A stretch of 64,000 nucleotides of DNA from Nocardioides sp. YIM 152315 (GCF_029210375.1 NZ_JARGER010000043.1:186001-250000); one strand, 5' to 3'. Shown: positions 1 through 9,099, counted from the stretch's first letter. The notes: generated from the sequence alone by a model not told the origin. Translations and numbers: made by a program.

Positions 1-17
1 TGCTGAGCGAAACTTCG

Positions 18-37
18 CCGAGAGCCCACGCTCTCGG
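18..37 (-). terminator. Stem-loop downstream of the molybdenum hydroxylase operon
   Basis: A perfect 8-bp inverted repeat, CCGAGAGC and GCTCTCGG, encloses a 4-nt loop, 13 bases past the stop of the large-subunit gene. Position and shape fit a factor-independent or hairpin-stabilised end of the reverse-strand operon. There is no clear T-tract, so termination itself is inferred. Confidence 0.5.
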
Positions 38-49
38 GTCCTGCGGGTG

Positions 50-2521
50 TTACTTGTGTTCGTCGCTTTTCGCGTCGACGACTCCCGAATCGTCGATCGA
101 GGCTTCTTGCGGCGTCTGTGTCACGAGATTCGCAATCTGATGCGGAAGCAGAGGCATCCGATCAATGAAGACGTTGAACGGAGAGAGCGCGTCTTCGATG
201 GCCTCCGCAAGAACAGCGGCAACCGGAATAGCACCTGCCTCTCCGGTGCCCTTCACTCCCAAGGGGTTGAGGGGCGACGGCGTTTCGACGTGGTCGAGGA
301 TGATTTCGGGAAGGCCTTCGATTGAAGGCATTCGGAAGTCCATGAAGCTGGTTGCCTGAGGCTGGCCCTGCTCGTCAAACGGAAGCACCTCCAAGAGCGC
401 GCCGCCCAGCCCCTGGACCAATCCTCCGAGGACCTGTCCCTCGACAATGGTCGGGTTGACGACCACCCCGCAGTCATGAACAAGGACGTATTTCTGTACG
501 TCGACGGCCCCGACCTCCGGGTCCACCTCGACGATGGCTGCGTGAACACCGCTTCCGAACAGCTGTTGGCCCACGCCGAAGTAGCCGTCTTCTGTGAACA
601 CTGGCGGGGTAGCCACATTGGCAGCTCTTTCGCGGAGCTTCTCCAACACCGCGGGGTCGTCCTTGAGGGGCTTGTCGACGGGGTAGCCGTACGCGTTGGC
701 GAGTGCCGCGATGGCGGCGAGGCTGATGGACTGTCCGGGAGCTCCCTTGACGGAGACCTGGCCTTCGGAGAACTCGAGATCGTCGTGGCTGCATTCGAAC
801 AGCTCGCTCACGTAGGCCGCGATCTTGTTGCGTAGCCGCTCTGAGGCCACCGCCACCGCGTTCCCTGCGAGGAGCAAGGACCGACTGCCGAACGTGCCAA
901 TGCCGAAGTCGACCTTGCCACTGTCTCCGCCTCGCACGACAACGTCGTCGATGCCAGCACCTAGCGAATCCGCCGCGATCTGCGCGAACGACGTGGCGTG
1001 TCCTTGCCCCTGCGAGGCGGTCGCGACGTCGAGGACGACGGTGCCGGCGTCGGTCAGTTTCGCCGCACACCCTTCGTACGGCCCAGGTCCGCTCGACTCG
1101 ATGTAGGCGCAGATACCCATGCCGAGATAGCGTCCACGCGCGCGCGCTTCCTCCTGTGCCTTGCGGAAACCGGCCGGATCGAGGTGGTGGATTGCCTTCT
1201 CGAAACCGGCTTGATAGTTGCCACTGTCGTAGCGGATCGGGGCGTCAATGGTGAGCCCGACGTCGTACGGGAAGGCGTCTGCCGGCACCAGGTTGCGCAG
1301 CCGAACCTCATACGGCTCCATGTTGAGCTTGGCCGCAACGGTTCGGATAAGGCGCTCCATCGTGAAGACCGCATGCGGGCGCCCAGCGCCGCGGTACGGG
1401 CTCACCGGCGGCTTGTTGGTGTATAGGATCGTCGCCTTCGCGGCGTAGTTCTTGACCGCGTACTGACCGAGTACGTGGGTGAGTGTGTTCGCCGGAACGG
1501 CAATGCCGTAGGGAATGTAGGCGCCGGTGTCGTGCACGAAGTTGGTGCGGACGGCAAGGATCGTGCCCTCGGCGTCGAACGCAACCTCAGCGTCGTGGAT
1601 CTGTCCCCGCTCCTGGTTGGCGGACACGAAGTGTTCCCAACGGTCTTCGATCCACTTGACCGGACGTCCGAGTGCACGCGCGGCGAACGGGACGAGAACC
1701 TCCTCCGGGTAGAAGAGCATGATCTTTGTCCCGAAGCCGCCACCGACGTCCGGAGCGATCACCTCGACCTGCTGGCTGGAGAGGCCAAACATGCGGCAGA
1801 GGCCGTGCTTGATTGCCACTGGGGCTTGCGTCGAGTCCCAGACGCGCAGCATCCGCTCACGAGGATCCCAGTCCGCCAATACCCCTCGCGTCTCCATCGG
1901 CATGCCGCCGGTTCGTTCGAGCGAGAGTCGCAGCTTCGCCGTGTAGGGCGCAGACGCGAAGACGCTGTCAGGATCTCCGACACCGTCGGTGACGACCCCG
2001 GCAACGTTGCCGGGCACGTCGTCGTGTACAGCGGCCGACGTGCTCGAGGCCTCTCCGAGGTCCACTACCGGGTCCAAGATGTCGTAGTCGATCGAAATGA
2101 GTTCTGCAGCATCCTCGGCTAGGTACCGGGTATCCGCGACGATGAGGGCGACGGCTTCACCGACGTAGCGCACGCGGTCGACTGCGAGGGGTCGCTGGGT
2201 CTTCGCAGCGATCAACGAAGGGTGGCCGGCGAGGAGCGGCAGGGGCTCGTTGAGGTCGCCGAGGTCACGACCGGTAAGGACGAGGTGAACGCCCGGCGCG
2301 GACCGAGCTGCTTCGACGTCAATGTTTGTGATTCGGGCGTTTGCAACCATGCTTCGCACGACAGACGCGTGCAGTTGGCGTGCCGGGTCGATGTCGTCGA
2401 CATAGCGACCGAGCCCGCGGAGCAGACGATCGTCTTCCTTGCGACGTACGGCTTTGCCAACGTAGTTGCCGCCAGAATCGCCCGCCTGCACCTGGTGTGT
2501 CTTGCCCTTAGAACGCGTCAC
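50..2521 (-). CDS. Molybdenum hydroxylase large subunit (xanthine dehydrogenase / CoxL family)
   Basis: Predicted 823-residue catalytic subunit carrying the molybdopterin cytosine dinucleotide of a three-subunit hydroxylase. An N-terminal aldehyde oxidase/xanthine dehydrogenase a/b-hammerhead is followed by the Mo-binding domains. DVGGGFGTKI and PYRGAGRPHAVFTMER are cofactor and active-site loops, and GVKGTGEAGAIP near the C terminus carries the catalytic glutamate. The active-site loop is RGAGR and not the CSFR loop of true (form I) CO dehydrogenase, so an aromatic N-heterocycle or aldehyde hydroxylase is more likely than CO oxidation. The GTG start overlaps the stop of the small subunit (GTGA), so the three subunits are translationally coupled. 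The substrate is unknown; the neighbouring cyclic amidohydrolases suggest a nitrogen heterocycle. Confidence 0.93.
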   Translation of the reverse strand: MTRSKGKTHQVQAGDSGGNYVGKAVRRKEDDRLLRGLGRYVDDIDPARQLHASVVRSMVANARITNIDVEAARSAPGVHLVLTGRDLGDLNEPLPLLAGHPSLIAAKTQRPLAVDRVRYVGEAVALIVADTRYLAEDAAELISIDYDILDPVVDLGEASSTSAAVHDDVPGNVAGVVTDGVGDPDSVFASAPYTAKLRLSLERTGGMPMETRGVLADWDPRERMLRVWDSTQAPVAIKHGLCRMFGLSSQQVEVIAPDVGGGFGTKIMLFYPEEVLVPFAARALGRPVKWIEDRWEHFVSANQERGQIHDAEVAFDAEGTILAVRTNFVHDTGAYIPYGIAVPANTLTHVLGQYAVKNYAAKATILYTNKPPVSPYRGAGRPHAVFTMERLIRTVAAKLNMEPYEVRLRNLVPADAFPYDVGLTIDAPIRYDSGNYQAGFEKAIHHLDPAGFRKAQEEARARGRYLGMGICAYIESSGPGPYEGCAAKLTDAGTVVLDVATASQGQGHATSFAQIAADSLGAGIDDVVVRGGDSGKVDFGIGTFGSRSLLLAGNAVAVASERLRNKIAAYVSELFECSHDDLEFSEGQVSVKGAPGQSISLAAIAALANAYGYPVDKPLKDDPAVLEKLRERAANVATPPVFTEDGYFGVGQQLFGSGVHAAIVEVDPEVGAVDVQKYVLVHDCGVVVNPTIVEGQVLGGLVQGLGGALLEVLPFDEQGQPQATSFMDFRMPSIEGLPEIILDHVETPSPLNPLGVKGTGEAGAIPVAAVLAEAIEDALSPFNVFIDRMPLLPHQIANLVTQTPQEASIDDSGVVDAKSDEHK

Positions 2522-3027
2522 GACTCGGTCCCCCGATCCTGCTCAGCACCCTCGGCGAGCACCTGGTCAACGGCGCGGCTGATGCCGACGTAGCCCGTGC
2601 ACCGACAGATGTGCCCGCCTACGGCGGACAGCATTTGCTCGCGGTTGCACCCTGCTTCTCGCATGCACGCCGTGAGAGACATGAGGATCCCTGGAGTGCA
2701 AAAGCCGCACTGCAGGCCGTGCTGATCGGAAAACGCCTGTTGGACCGGACTAAGCGAGTCGCCGGAAGCCAGGCTCTCAACCGTCTCGATCTCGGTCCCG
2801 TCGGCCTGGGCAGCAAACATCAGGCACGCGCGAGCCGAGTCGCCGTCCACCAGGACGGTGCAAGCGCCGCAGACGCCGTGCTCGCACCCGACATGGGTGC
2901 CGGTGAGACCGAGCTCGTGGCGAATGAAGTCGGACAGCAGCATTCGCGACTCCACATTCCGCTCGATCGCCTGTCCGTTAACCGTGCAACGAACCTGCGC
3001 TGACTGGGCGGTGTCGTTGGAGGTCAT
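2518..3027 (-). CDS. Molybdenum hydroxylase small subunit, two [2Fe-2S] clusters (CoxS family)
   Basis: Predicted 169-residue electron-transfer subunit. The plant-ferredoxin-type cluster is visible as CEHGVCGACTVL with a later Cys (ARACL), and the second, helical-domain cluster as CGFCTPG and CRCTGY. It passes electrons from the Mo site to the FAD subunit. Length and cysteine spacing are normal for the family. It lies between the FAD subunit (ATGA overlap at 3024-3027) and the large subunit (GTGA overlap), the common M-S-L order. Confidence 0.95.
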   Translation of the reverse strand: MTSNDTAQSAQVRCTVNGQAIERNVESRMLLSDFIRHELGLTGTHVGCEHGVCGACTVLVDGDSARACLMFAAQADGTEIETVESLASGDSLSPVQQAFSDQHGLQCGFCTPGILMSLTACMREAGCNREQMLSAVGGHICRCTGYVGISRAVDQVLAEGAEQDRGTES

Positions 3028-3884
3028 GCCAGGACTCCTTCACGCTCGTGTGCTTGCCGGAGCGCACGCTCGACCATGGGCCGAACGATGCGAACCCGAT
3101 GCTCCGCTTCATCGCTATAGATGTCAGCGTGTCGAGAGATCTCCTCTGCCGCGGCTGCCGCGGCATCAACAATCAGTCCGTTGTTCAGGGCTGAGCCGGA
3201 GATGAGTTCTTCCGCCTGCCGGCAACGCATCGCTCGATCGGTTGGTCCGAACACGACGACGCGTGCCTCGTCCGGACCGACCACGCACGCGGCGCCGGCC
3301 AGGGCGAAGTCCCCGTGCCGCTGGGCGTATTCGCTGAAGCCCCAGGTCGACGGCGAAGTCAGGGCCGGGAAACGCACCTCAGTGAGGATCTCGTCGGACT
3401 CGACGGCAGTAGTCAGCATGCCCTCGAAGAAGTCGTCTGCATCGAGCCGACGCGTTCCTCGGGTACTCGCCACGCTCACCTCGGCGTCGAGGAGCACGCA
3501 CATGGCAGGCAGTTCAGCTGCTGAGTCGCCGTGCGCGATCGATCCGCCGACGGTGCCACGGTTCCGGATCTGCATGTGACCGACCCACGACGCAGCGTGT
3601 GCTAGCACCGGCAACTGCTTGGTGGCGAGTTCGGACAGCTCGAGAGCGCGAGTTCGCGTGGTTGCACCTACTCGGAGTCCGCCGTCGGTCCAACTCAGTC
3701 CGGTGAGCTCTGGAATGCGCGTGATGTCGATCAAGCACTCCGGCGCGGCCAGCCGAAAGTTCATAACCGGGACCAGGCTCTGACCGCCGGCGATGACCTT
3801 GCTGTCATCAGGCGCTTCCGCGAGTGCCGACAGCGCTTCCTGAAGTGTCGCCGGTCGCACGTACTCGAACTTCGATGGCTTCAT
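3024..3884 (-). CDS. Molybdenum hydroxylase FAD-binding subunit (CoxM family)
   Basis: Predicted 286-residue FAD subunit that takes electrons from the iron-sulfur subunit and passes them to an acceptor. The two FAD signatures of the family are present: AGGQSLVPVMNFRLA at about residues 33-47 and TVGGSIAHGDSAAELP at about 111-126; a CODH FAD C-terminal domain follows. First gene of the operon, preceded by a strong Shine-Dalgarno (GAGGAGG) and a recognisable promoter at 3906-3933. Confidence 0.94.
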   Translation of the reverse strand: MKPSKFEYVRPATLQEALSALAEAPDDSKVIAGGQSLVPVMNFRLAAPECLIDITRIPELTGLSWTDGGLRVGATTRTRALELSELATKQLPVLAHAASWVGHMQIRNRGTVGGSIAHGDSAAELPAMCVLLDAEVSVASTRGTRRLDADDFFEGMLTTAVESDEILTEVRFPALTSPSTWGFSEYAQRHGDFALAGAACVVGPDEARVVVFGPTDRAMRCRQAEELISGSALNNGLIVDAAAAAAEEISRHADIYSDEAEHRVRIVRPMVERALRQAHEREGVLA

Positions 3885-3905
3885 CTGACCTCCTCTGGTT
3901 CGTAT

Positions 3906-3933
3906 ACTTTAGACATCGAATGGCCGCCGTCAA
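3906..3933 (-). promoter_or_regulatory. Promoter of the molybdenum hydroxylase operon
   Basis: On the reverse strand TTGACG (3933-3928) and TAAAGT (3911-3906) are separated by 16 bases, a good match to housekeeping sigma -35 and -10 elements, just upstream of the GAGGAGG ribosome site of the FAD subunit. A GTATAC palindrome (3902-3907) overlaps the -10, a natural place for a repressor. Confidence 0.55.
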
Positions 3934-4049
3934 GACCCAAAGCGGGAAAGTTTGTGGACGCCGAATCGGGCAGCTTTGCGGCGCACGTCACATGCTTCTG
4001 AGCGTGAACCGCCAGATTTTGCTGGATCTGGGTCTAGGCAGCGTCAAAA

Positions 4050-4068
4050 GTTCGTGTATACATTGAAC
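4050..4068 (+). promoter_or_regulatory. Palindromic operator-like site upstream of the MmgE/PrpD operon
   Basis: TGTATACA (4055-4062) is a perfect palindrome flanked by GTTC and GAAC in near-symmetry. TACATT within it fits an actinobacterial -10 (TAnnnT). GTATAC-core palindromes are typical binding sites of FCD-class GntR regulators, several of which are encoded in this window. Which regulator binds here is inference. Confidence 0.45.
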
Positions 4069-4113
4069 ACGCGCACGGCAGGGGCCGGCGCTCGACCATC
4101 TCTAGGAGCCCAC

Positions 4114-5529
4114 ATGACAACGAGCCTTGACGCTGCGACCGGACTGACCGCTGACGTAGCCGCGTTCATCGAGAGCGCCGACCTCAGCGACGTCCCCGCG
4201 TCCGCGCTCGACGCGGCCAAGCGATCCCTTCTCGACGGCCTGGGCCTCGCCGTCGCCGGTTCGCGGAGCGAGGGCCCGCGGCTCGCGCAGAAGATGGTGT
4301 CGGACTACTCGGCCGCTGGAGCCGAGGCTTCTGTACTCGGCACGAGCATGCGCCTGCCGGTTCGCTTCGCGGCTTTCCTCAACGGCATGCAGATCCACGC
4401 TGACGACTTCGACGACACCCAGCTCGCGGTCGCCCCAGACCGTGTGTACGGCCTTCTGACTCACCCGACCGCGCCTGTACTCCCCGTCGCCCTTGCTCTC
4501 ACCGAGCGCACGGACGGCTCTGGCGCCGACCTGCTCATGAGCTACCTCCTTGGCGTCGAGGTCGCGACGAAGACGGCCGAGGCGATCAACCCGCGCCACT
4601 ACGACGACGGCTTCCACGCGACCGCCACGCTCGGTGCGATCGGCGCGTCTGCAAGCGCGATCCGCATCCTTGGGCTGACCGGCGTGGAGGCGACCCGCGC
4701 CCTCGGTCTTGCCGCCTCGCAGGCTGGAGGCGTTCGCGAGCACTTCGGAACGATGACCAAGCCCTTCCACGCTGCGAGGGCGGCCGAGAGCGGCATCGTC
4801 GCGGCCACGCTCGCCGGCGCTGGCTTCACCGCCGCCCCCAATGCGCTCGAGGCCCAGCGCGGATTCTTCAACGCTGCCGGTGGCGGCTACGCCACCGATG
4901 CCATTCACGGCGTTCTGGGGAACCCCTGGACTTTCGAGTTCCCGGGCGTCTCGATCAAGCCGCACCCGTCCGGCTCGCTGACCCACCCGGGCATGAGCGC
5001 ATTCGCAAAGCTCATTCACGACGAGGACCTCAGGCCCGGAGACGTCGAGCGGATCACGGTCGGCACGAACCGTCACATGCCCAACGCTCTCATTCACCAC
5101 CGTCCGCAGACGGAGCTTCAGGCCAAGTTCAGCATGGAGTTCTGCCTGGCAATCCTGCTGCTCGAGCGGCGCGCCGGCCTCGCGGAGTTCACCGACGAGG
5201 TGGTTCTGCGCGACGACGTGCAGGAGATGATCCGCCGCGTGGACTTCGGAGTCGACGAGGCCGCGGAGGCGGCAGGGTACAACACCATGACGACCAACAT
5301 TCGAGTCCTGATGAAGGATGGGCAGGTCTTCGAGACCAGCGCGGCGTTCGGTCGCGGCAGCCCGCAGAACCCGATGCCCGACTCCGAGCTCGTGGACAAG
5401 TTCGCTGGCTGCCTTGAGTGGGGCGGAGTCGACCCGGCGATCGCGCCGGACATCGCCGACATCGTGTTCGACCTCGAGAACCAGCCGAGCGTCGCGCAGC
5501 TCATCAGCCGCCTTGTGGCACGGGCATGA
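4114..5529 (+). CDS. MmgE/PrpD family protein
   Basis: Predicted 471 residues. Family members include 2-methylcitrate dehydratase, cis-aconitate decarboxylase and iminodisuccinate epimerase, so a lyase or isomerase acting on a carboxylic acid is expected. Typical features are an N-terminal helical region containing SLLDGLGLAVAGS, the central HADDFDDTQ segment, FHATATLGAIGASASA, and the SIKPHPSGSLTHPGMSA region with the family's conserved basic residues. The frame is open further upstream, but ATG 4114 is preferred because of AGGAG 9 bases before it. The stop overlaps the next start (ATGA). In this operon it probably processes a ring-opened or side-chain acid; the exact reaction is unknown. 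Confidence 0.88.
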   Translation: MTTSLDAATGLTADVAAFIESADLSDVPASALDAAKRSLLDGLGLAVAGSRSEGPRLAQKMVSDYSAAGAEASVLGTSMRLPVRFAAFLNGMQIHADDFDDTQLAVAPDRVYGLLTHPTAPVLPVALALTERTDGSGADLLMSYLLGVEVATKTAEAINPRHYDDGFHATATLGAIGASASAIRILGLTGVEATRALGLAASQAGGVREHFGTMTKPFHAARAAESGIVAATLAGAGFTAAPNALEAQRGFFNAAGGGYATDAIHGVLGNPWTFEFPGVSIKPHPSGSLTHPGMSAFAKLIHDEDLRPGDVERITVGTNRHMPNALIHHRPQTELQAKFSMEFCLAILLLERRAGLAEFTDEVVLRDDVQEMIRRVDFGVDEAAEAAGYNTMTTNIRVLMKDGQVFETSAAFGRGSPQNPMPDSELVDKFAGCLEWGGVDPAIAPDIADIVFDLENQPSVAQLISRLVARA

Positions 5530-6038
5530 CCAGCGACCACGGCCAGGAGGACGGCGCTCGATTCCACAGCGCCGTCGCCCGAACGGGCGTGACGCTAGTC
5601 GGCCGACTGCTGCCGGGCTCGGACCTCATCCGAGGACTGGAAGCGGTATGCGAGCATCACGGCGTGAAGTACGCAGCGGTGAACTTCGCGTACGGCAGTC
5701 TCTCCTCTGCCGGCTTCAAGACTCTGCAGATGCCTGACGACGGCTCGAACCGGCCGACTCTGACCTTGGAGACCGTCGACAGCCGCGTCGAGTTCTTGGG
5801 AGGGCAGGGTCTTGTGTGCTCGGACGGTCTCGGCGGTCGAGCGACACATCTACACGGATCCATTTCCGACGAGACGGGGCGAGTGCTCGGCGGGCACTTC
5901 GAGCCTGGCCTCAATCCTGTCTACAACAACATGGACTTCACTCTCCAGGAGCTGCTCGACGTCGAACTCGTCCGCGAGTGGGACACCGAGACCGCGACTG
6001 TCGAGATGCGCGTCGTCCAGATGGGAGACCAAGAGTGA
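5526..6038 (+). CDS. PCC/PPC (DUF296) domain protein
   Basis: Predicted 170 residues, a single PCC domain (plants and prokaryotes conserved; DUF296) with the characteristic HLHGSISDETGRVLGGHF stretch at about residues 111-128, whose histidines form a putative metal site in solved members. In plants the domain is attached to AT-hook DNA-binding proteins; free-standing bacterial members have no settled role. The ATG overlaps the stop of the PrpD-family gene and its own stop overlaps the GTG of the amidohydrolase, so it is made in step with catabolic enzymes. That argues for an enzyme, chaperone or local sensor role rather than a general regulator (inference). Confidence 0.82.
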   Translation: MTSDHGQEDGARFHSAVARTGVTLVGRLLPGSDLIRGLEAVCEHHGVKYAAVNFAYGSLSSAGFKTLQMPDDGSNRPTLTLETVDSRVEFLGGQGLVCSDGLGGRATHLHGSISDETGRVLGGHFEPGLNPVYNNMDFTLQELLDVELVREWDTETATVEMRVVQMGDQE

Positions 6039-7465
6039 GCAAGGTACAGCTTGTTGTAAAGGACGCTCGGATTGTCGTCCCGGAGGCGGGCGTTCTCACC
6101 GGGCATGTGGTTGTCGATGACGGCAAGGTGGTGGCACTCCTTTCGTCAGACGAAGCTCCTCCCGAGGCCACGCGCACGATCGACGCAGCTGGGCGCTACG
6201 TGTTGCCCGGCGCGCTGGATGCCCACTGCCACTACGGCCTCATGCCTCCGATGCGCGAACGGATGGCCCCGGAGACCGGGTTCGCCGCAATCGGCGGCGT
6301 GACAACGCTGATCCGGTACTACCGACGAACTGACTCCTATCTCGACACGTTCCCGGCCCACATCGAGCAGAACCCCGCGTATCACTACCAGGACTTCAGT
6401 GCGCACTTGGCGCTGTTCAACCAGAGCCAGGTCGAGGAGATCCCTCGCTACATCAGCGAGCTGGGCATCACGTCCTTCAAGCTCTACATGAACCTGAAGG
6501 CCAACCTCGCGAAGGCGTTCCTGATCGATCCGCTGGTCGACGACGAGGTCGCGCAGACCGAGGACCTCGACTACGACGACGGACTGCTGTTCGGCATCAT
6601 GCAGAAGCTCGCATCCCAGCGAGTGCGCACGCGCCTCAGCGTCCACGTGGAAGAGGCGGACCTGGTGAGCTACCAGCTTCCGCGCGTCAAGGAGTCAGGC
6701 CTCGGCGGTCTGCTCGCTTGGCACTATGCGCGGCCAGCAGAGGCCGAAGCTCTCGGCGTGCAGAAGGTCGCCTACTTGTCGCGTCAGCTGAACGTTCCGG
6801 TCTACTTCCCGCACATCGGGAGCCGGCTCGGCCTGGATGCACTGCGCGCCGAAGCTGAGCGCGGCACCGACATGGTGATCGAGACCTGCCCGCACTACCT
6901 CGTGCACAACATCTCCAGCCCCGCCGCCGAGCTACTGAAGGTGATGCCTCCGGTACGTACCGACGACGACAACCGGGCCACGTGGGAGGCCATCGAGTCG
7001 GGCCTGATCTCGACGGTGTGCACCGATCACATTCCATACAACGCTGAAGAAAAGAACCTCGGCGACATCTGGACGACCCGCCCGGCATTCGGGAGCATCG
7101 GGCTGATGGTCGCTGTTCTCATCAGCGCCGGCGTCAACGGCGGCCACATCACGATCCAGCGAGCCGCGGAGCTGCTGTCTACGAACACGGCCAAGACGTT
7201 CGGGTTCTACCCCCAGAAGGGAACGCTGCTTCCAGGGAGCGACGCCGACCTCATGATCATCGACCCCGATGCCCGCTGGACCGTCCATGCCAACGACTTC
7301 CCGTCCGCCCAGCCCTTCTCCGTCTACGAGAACATGGAGCTGACCGGCCGAGTGGACGTCACCATCTCACGCGGTGACGTCATCGCGGAGAACGGCCAGC
7401 TCCAGGTCGAGCCTGGCCGGGGTAGGTTCCTTCGCCGCGACGCCGACGGCTCCAGGGCGGTGTGA
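6035..7465 (+). CDS. Cyclic amidohydrolase (hydantoinase/dihydroorotase family), first copy
   Basis: Predicted 476-residue metal-dependent hydrolase of cyclic amide bonds. Ligands expected for a binuclear metal site are visible: DAHCHYG (His64, His66), SFKLYMN with the lysine (about Lys149) that is carboxylated in hydantoinases, SVHVEEADL, VYFPHIGS and CTDHIPYN with the catalytic aspartate. Start chosen as GTG 6035, which overlaps the preceding TGA and follows GGGAGACC. The downstream neighbour is a diverged second copy. Substrates of this family include hydantoins, dihydropyrimidines, dihydroorotate and allantoin; which applies is not visible. Confidence 0.9.
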   Translation: MSKVQLVVKDARIVVPEAGVLTGHVVVDDGKVVALLSSDEAPPEATRTIDAAGRYVLPGALDAHCHYGLMPPMRERMAPETGFAAIGGVTTLIRYYRRTDSYLDTFPAHIEQNPAYHYQDFSAHLALFNQSQVEEIPRYISELGITSFKLYMNLKANLAKAFLIDPLVDDEVAQTEDLDYDDGLLFGIMQKLASQRVRTRLSVHVEEADLVSYQLPRVKESGLGGLLAWHYARPAEAEALGVQKVAYLSRQLNVPVYFPHIGSRLGLDALRAEAERGTDMVIETCPHYLVHNISSPAAELLKVMPPVRTDDDNRATWEAIESGLISTVCTDHIPYNAEEKNLGDIWTTRPAFGSIGLMVAVLISAGVNGGHITIQRAAELLSTNTAKTFGFYPQKGTLLPGSDADLMIIDPDARWTVHANDFPSAQPFSVYENMELTGRVDVTISRGDVIAENGQLQVEPGRGRFLRRDADGSRAV

Positions 7466-7468
7466 CCG

Positions 7469-8857
7469 ATGGCTACCTACGATCTCGTAGTCCGCAACGC
7501 GCGGATCGTGAAGCCGGGTCAGCCGATCCGTGAGGGCGACATTGCCGTCAGGAACGGCGTCATCGTCGAGAGCGATGGCGTTGTCTCAGGCGACGCAGCG
7601 CAGACGATCGACGCCGCCGGCTCTCACGTGCTCCCTGGCGTGATCGATCCACACACCCACCCTGGCCTCGTGGCACCGCTCGATCGCCGACTTCCCCTTG
7701 AGTCGCGAGGTGCAGCCGCCGGCGGTGTCACGACGATCGTCCAGTACCTGCGCCGCCCCGAGAGCTATCGCGAAGCGGTACCAGCTCGCAGGAAGGCCGC
7801 GGAGGAGCACCTCCTTCAGGACTTCGCGTTTCACGTGACGCTGCTGAACCGCGATCACTTCGATGACATCCGCATGTGCATCGAAGACTTCGGCGTCACG
7901 TCCTTCAAGATTTACATGAACTCGCGCATGCCGCTGTCGGAGCGCATGCGGATGGACGCCCTCCCCGGACAGGAGGTGAACGACATCGCGCCCGTCGACT
8001 ATGACGACGGATTCCTGCTCGATGCGTTCCGGGCCCTTGCCCCGTATCGAGGAGTGCGACTCAACATCCATTGCGAGAACTCCGACATTGCGATTTCTGA
8101 GACCGCGAAGGTCGTAGCCGCAGGACGTACCGGGCTCACGGCCTGGAGTGACGGTCGACCCGCGATCGGTGAAGCCGCGGCTATGCACGTCGCGGGAGTG
8201 ATGTCGCGGGAGTACAACGTCCCGTTGTACATCCCTCACGTCGGAAGTCGCGAGGGCATCCGTGCAGTCGAGGAACTTCGCAAGCTTGGAACGTCGCTGA
8301 CGGTCGAGACCTGTCCCCACTACCTGGTCCTGACTGACGAGAGTTCCGACACCGCCAAGGTCGCTCCGCCGATCCGCAAGGAAGCTGATCAGGCCGCGGT
8401 GCTCGAGGCACTCGTGAGGGGTGACCTGAACACGCTTGGCTCCGATGAGATCCCGTACACGCTCGAAGAGAAGGGGATGTCGACCTTCTGGACAGAGAAC
8501 ACCGCCTTCAGCGGTTGCGGGCTGCTCCTCCCGGTCGCAATTTCAGCGAATCTGCCGTTGCAGCTGGTTGCCGAGACGACCAGCGCTGCGCCCGCCCGCG
8601 CGTTCGGGCTTGAAGGCAAGGGGAGCCTCGATCCGGGGAACGACGCGGACCTCGTCATCGTCGATACCGAGAGCGAGTCTCAGGTCCGGCCCCAATTCCT
8701 CAACAGCTCGAGCGACTTCAGCGTGTACGACGGTATGTCGCTTCGTGGTTGGCCGACGGTCACCATCTCCCGCGGTGAAGTGATCTTCGATCGCGGCCGC
8801 TTCCCGACTGCCGAGGGACGCGGGAAGTACCTGTTCCGTTCCCTGGCAACCGACTGA
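7469..8857 (+). CDS. Cyclic amidohydrolase (hydantoinase/dihydroorotase family), second copy
   Basis: Predicted 462 residues, starting 3 bases after the stop of the first copy and built on the same plan: DPHTHPG (His62, His64), SFKIYMN (about Lys147), NIHCENSD, LYIPHVGS, TCPHYLVLTD and LGSDEIPYT. In the last motif the first copy has DHIP and this one DEIP, so the residue after the catalytic aspartate differs. Two adjacent diverged paralogues suggest two successive hydrolytic steps, two related substrates, or a hetero-oligomer. A strong hairpin follows 13 bases after the stop. Confidence 0.9.
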   Translation: MATYDLVVRNARIVKPGQPIREGDIAVRNGVIVESDGVVSGDAAQTIDAAGSHVLPGVIDPHTHPGLVAPLDRRLPLESRGAAAGGVTTIVQYLRRPESYREAVPARRKAAEEHLLQDFAFHVTLLNRDHFDDIRMCIEDFGVTSFKIYMNSRMPLSERMRMDALPGQEVNDIAPVDYDDGFLLDAFRALAPYRGVRLNIHCENSDIAISETAKVVAAGRTGLTAWSDGRPAIGEAAAMHVAGVMSREYNVPLYIPHVGSREGIRAVEELRKLGTSLTVETCPHYLVLTDESSDTAKVAPPIRKEADQAAVLEALVRGDLNTLGSDEIPYTLEEKGMSTFWTENTAFSGCGLLLPVAISANLPLQLVAETTSAAPARAFGLEGKGSLDPGNDADLVIVDTESESQVRPQFLNSSSDFSVYDGMSLRGWPTVTISRGEVIFDRGRFPTAEGRGKYLFRSLATD

Positions 8858-8870
8858 CCCGTCCCAGACC

Positions 8871-8909
8871 GCTCCGCCCGCGGGTGGCCCAGACGCCCGC
8901 GGGCGGGGC
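8871..8909 (+). terminator. Strong GC-rich hairpin after the amidohydrolase operon
   Basis: A 14-bp inverted repeat with one mismatch (8871-8884 and 8896-8909) encloses an 11-base loop, followed by a short pyrimidine stretch. It lies 13 bases after the second amidohydrolase stop and separates it from the XdhC gene, so xdhC may have its own promoter or be read by escape. Confidence 0.65.
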
Positions 8910-9099
8910 TTCAGTCTCTTCGAAGTTGGGCAGAAGTGCACGAACACGACTGCGGCGCCCTATCTAAGGCAGCACCGCTCACTAGCCGCCGTGGTGGCGG
9001 TGGTTCGGACTACCCGTCCCCTCGACAACCATCGCCGCCATGGCCCCAAGGTAGACCAGCAAGCGACAGACCCAGCCAATTCTCATTCAGGAGTGGGCG

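Noticed and set aside
50..3884. Aerobic CO dehydrogenase (form I CoxMSL)
   Set aside because: The active-site loop is RGAGR and not the CSFR type, so CO oxidation is not supported; kept as a generic Mo hydroxylase.
4102..5100. Reverse-strand frame of 332 codons opposite the PrpD-family gene
   Set aside because: No recognisable protein; the forward strand has family motifs and a ribosome site.
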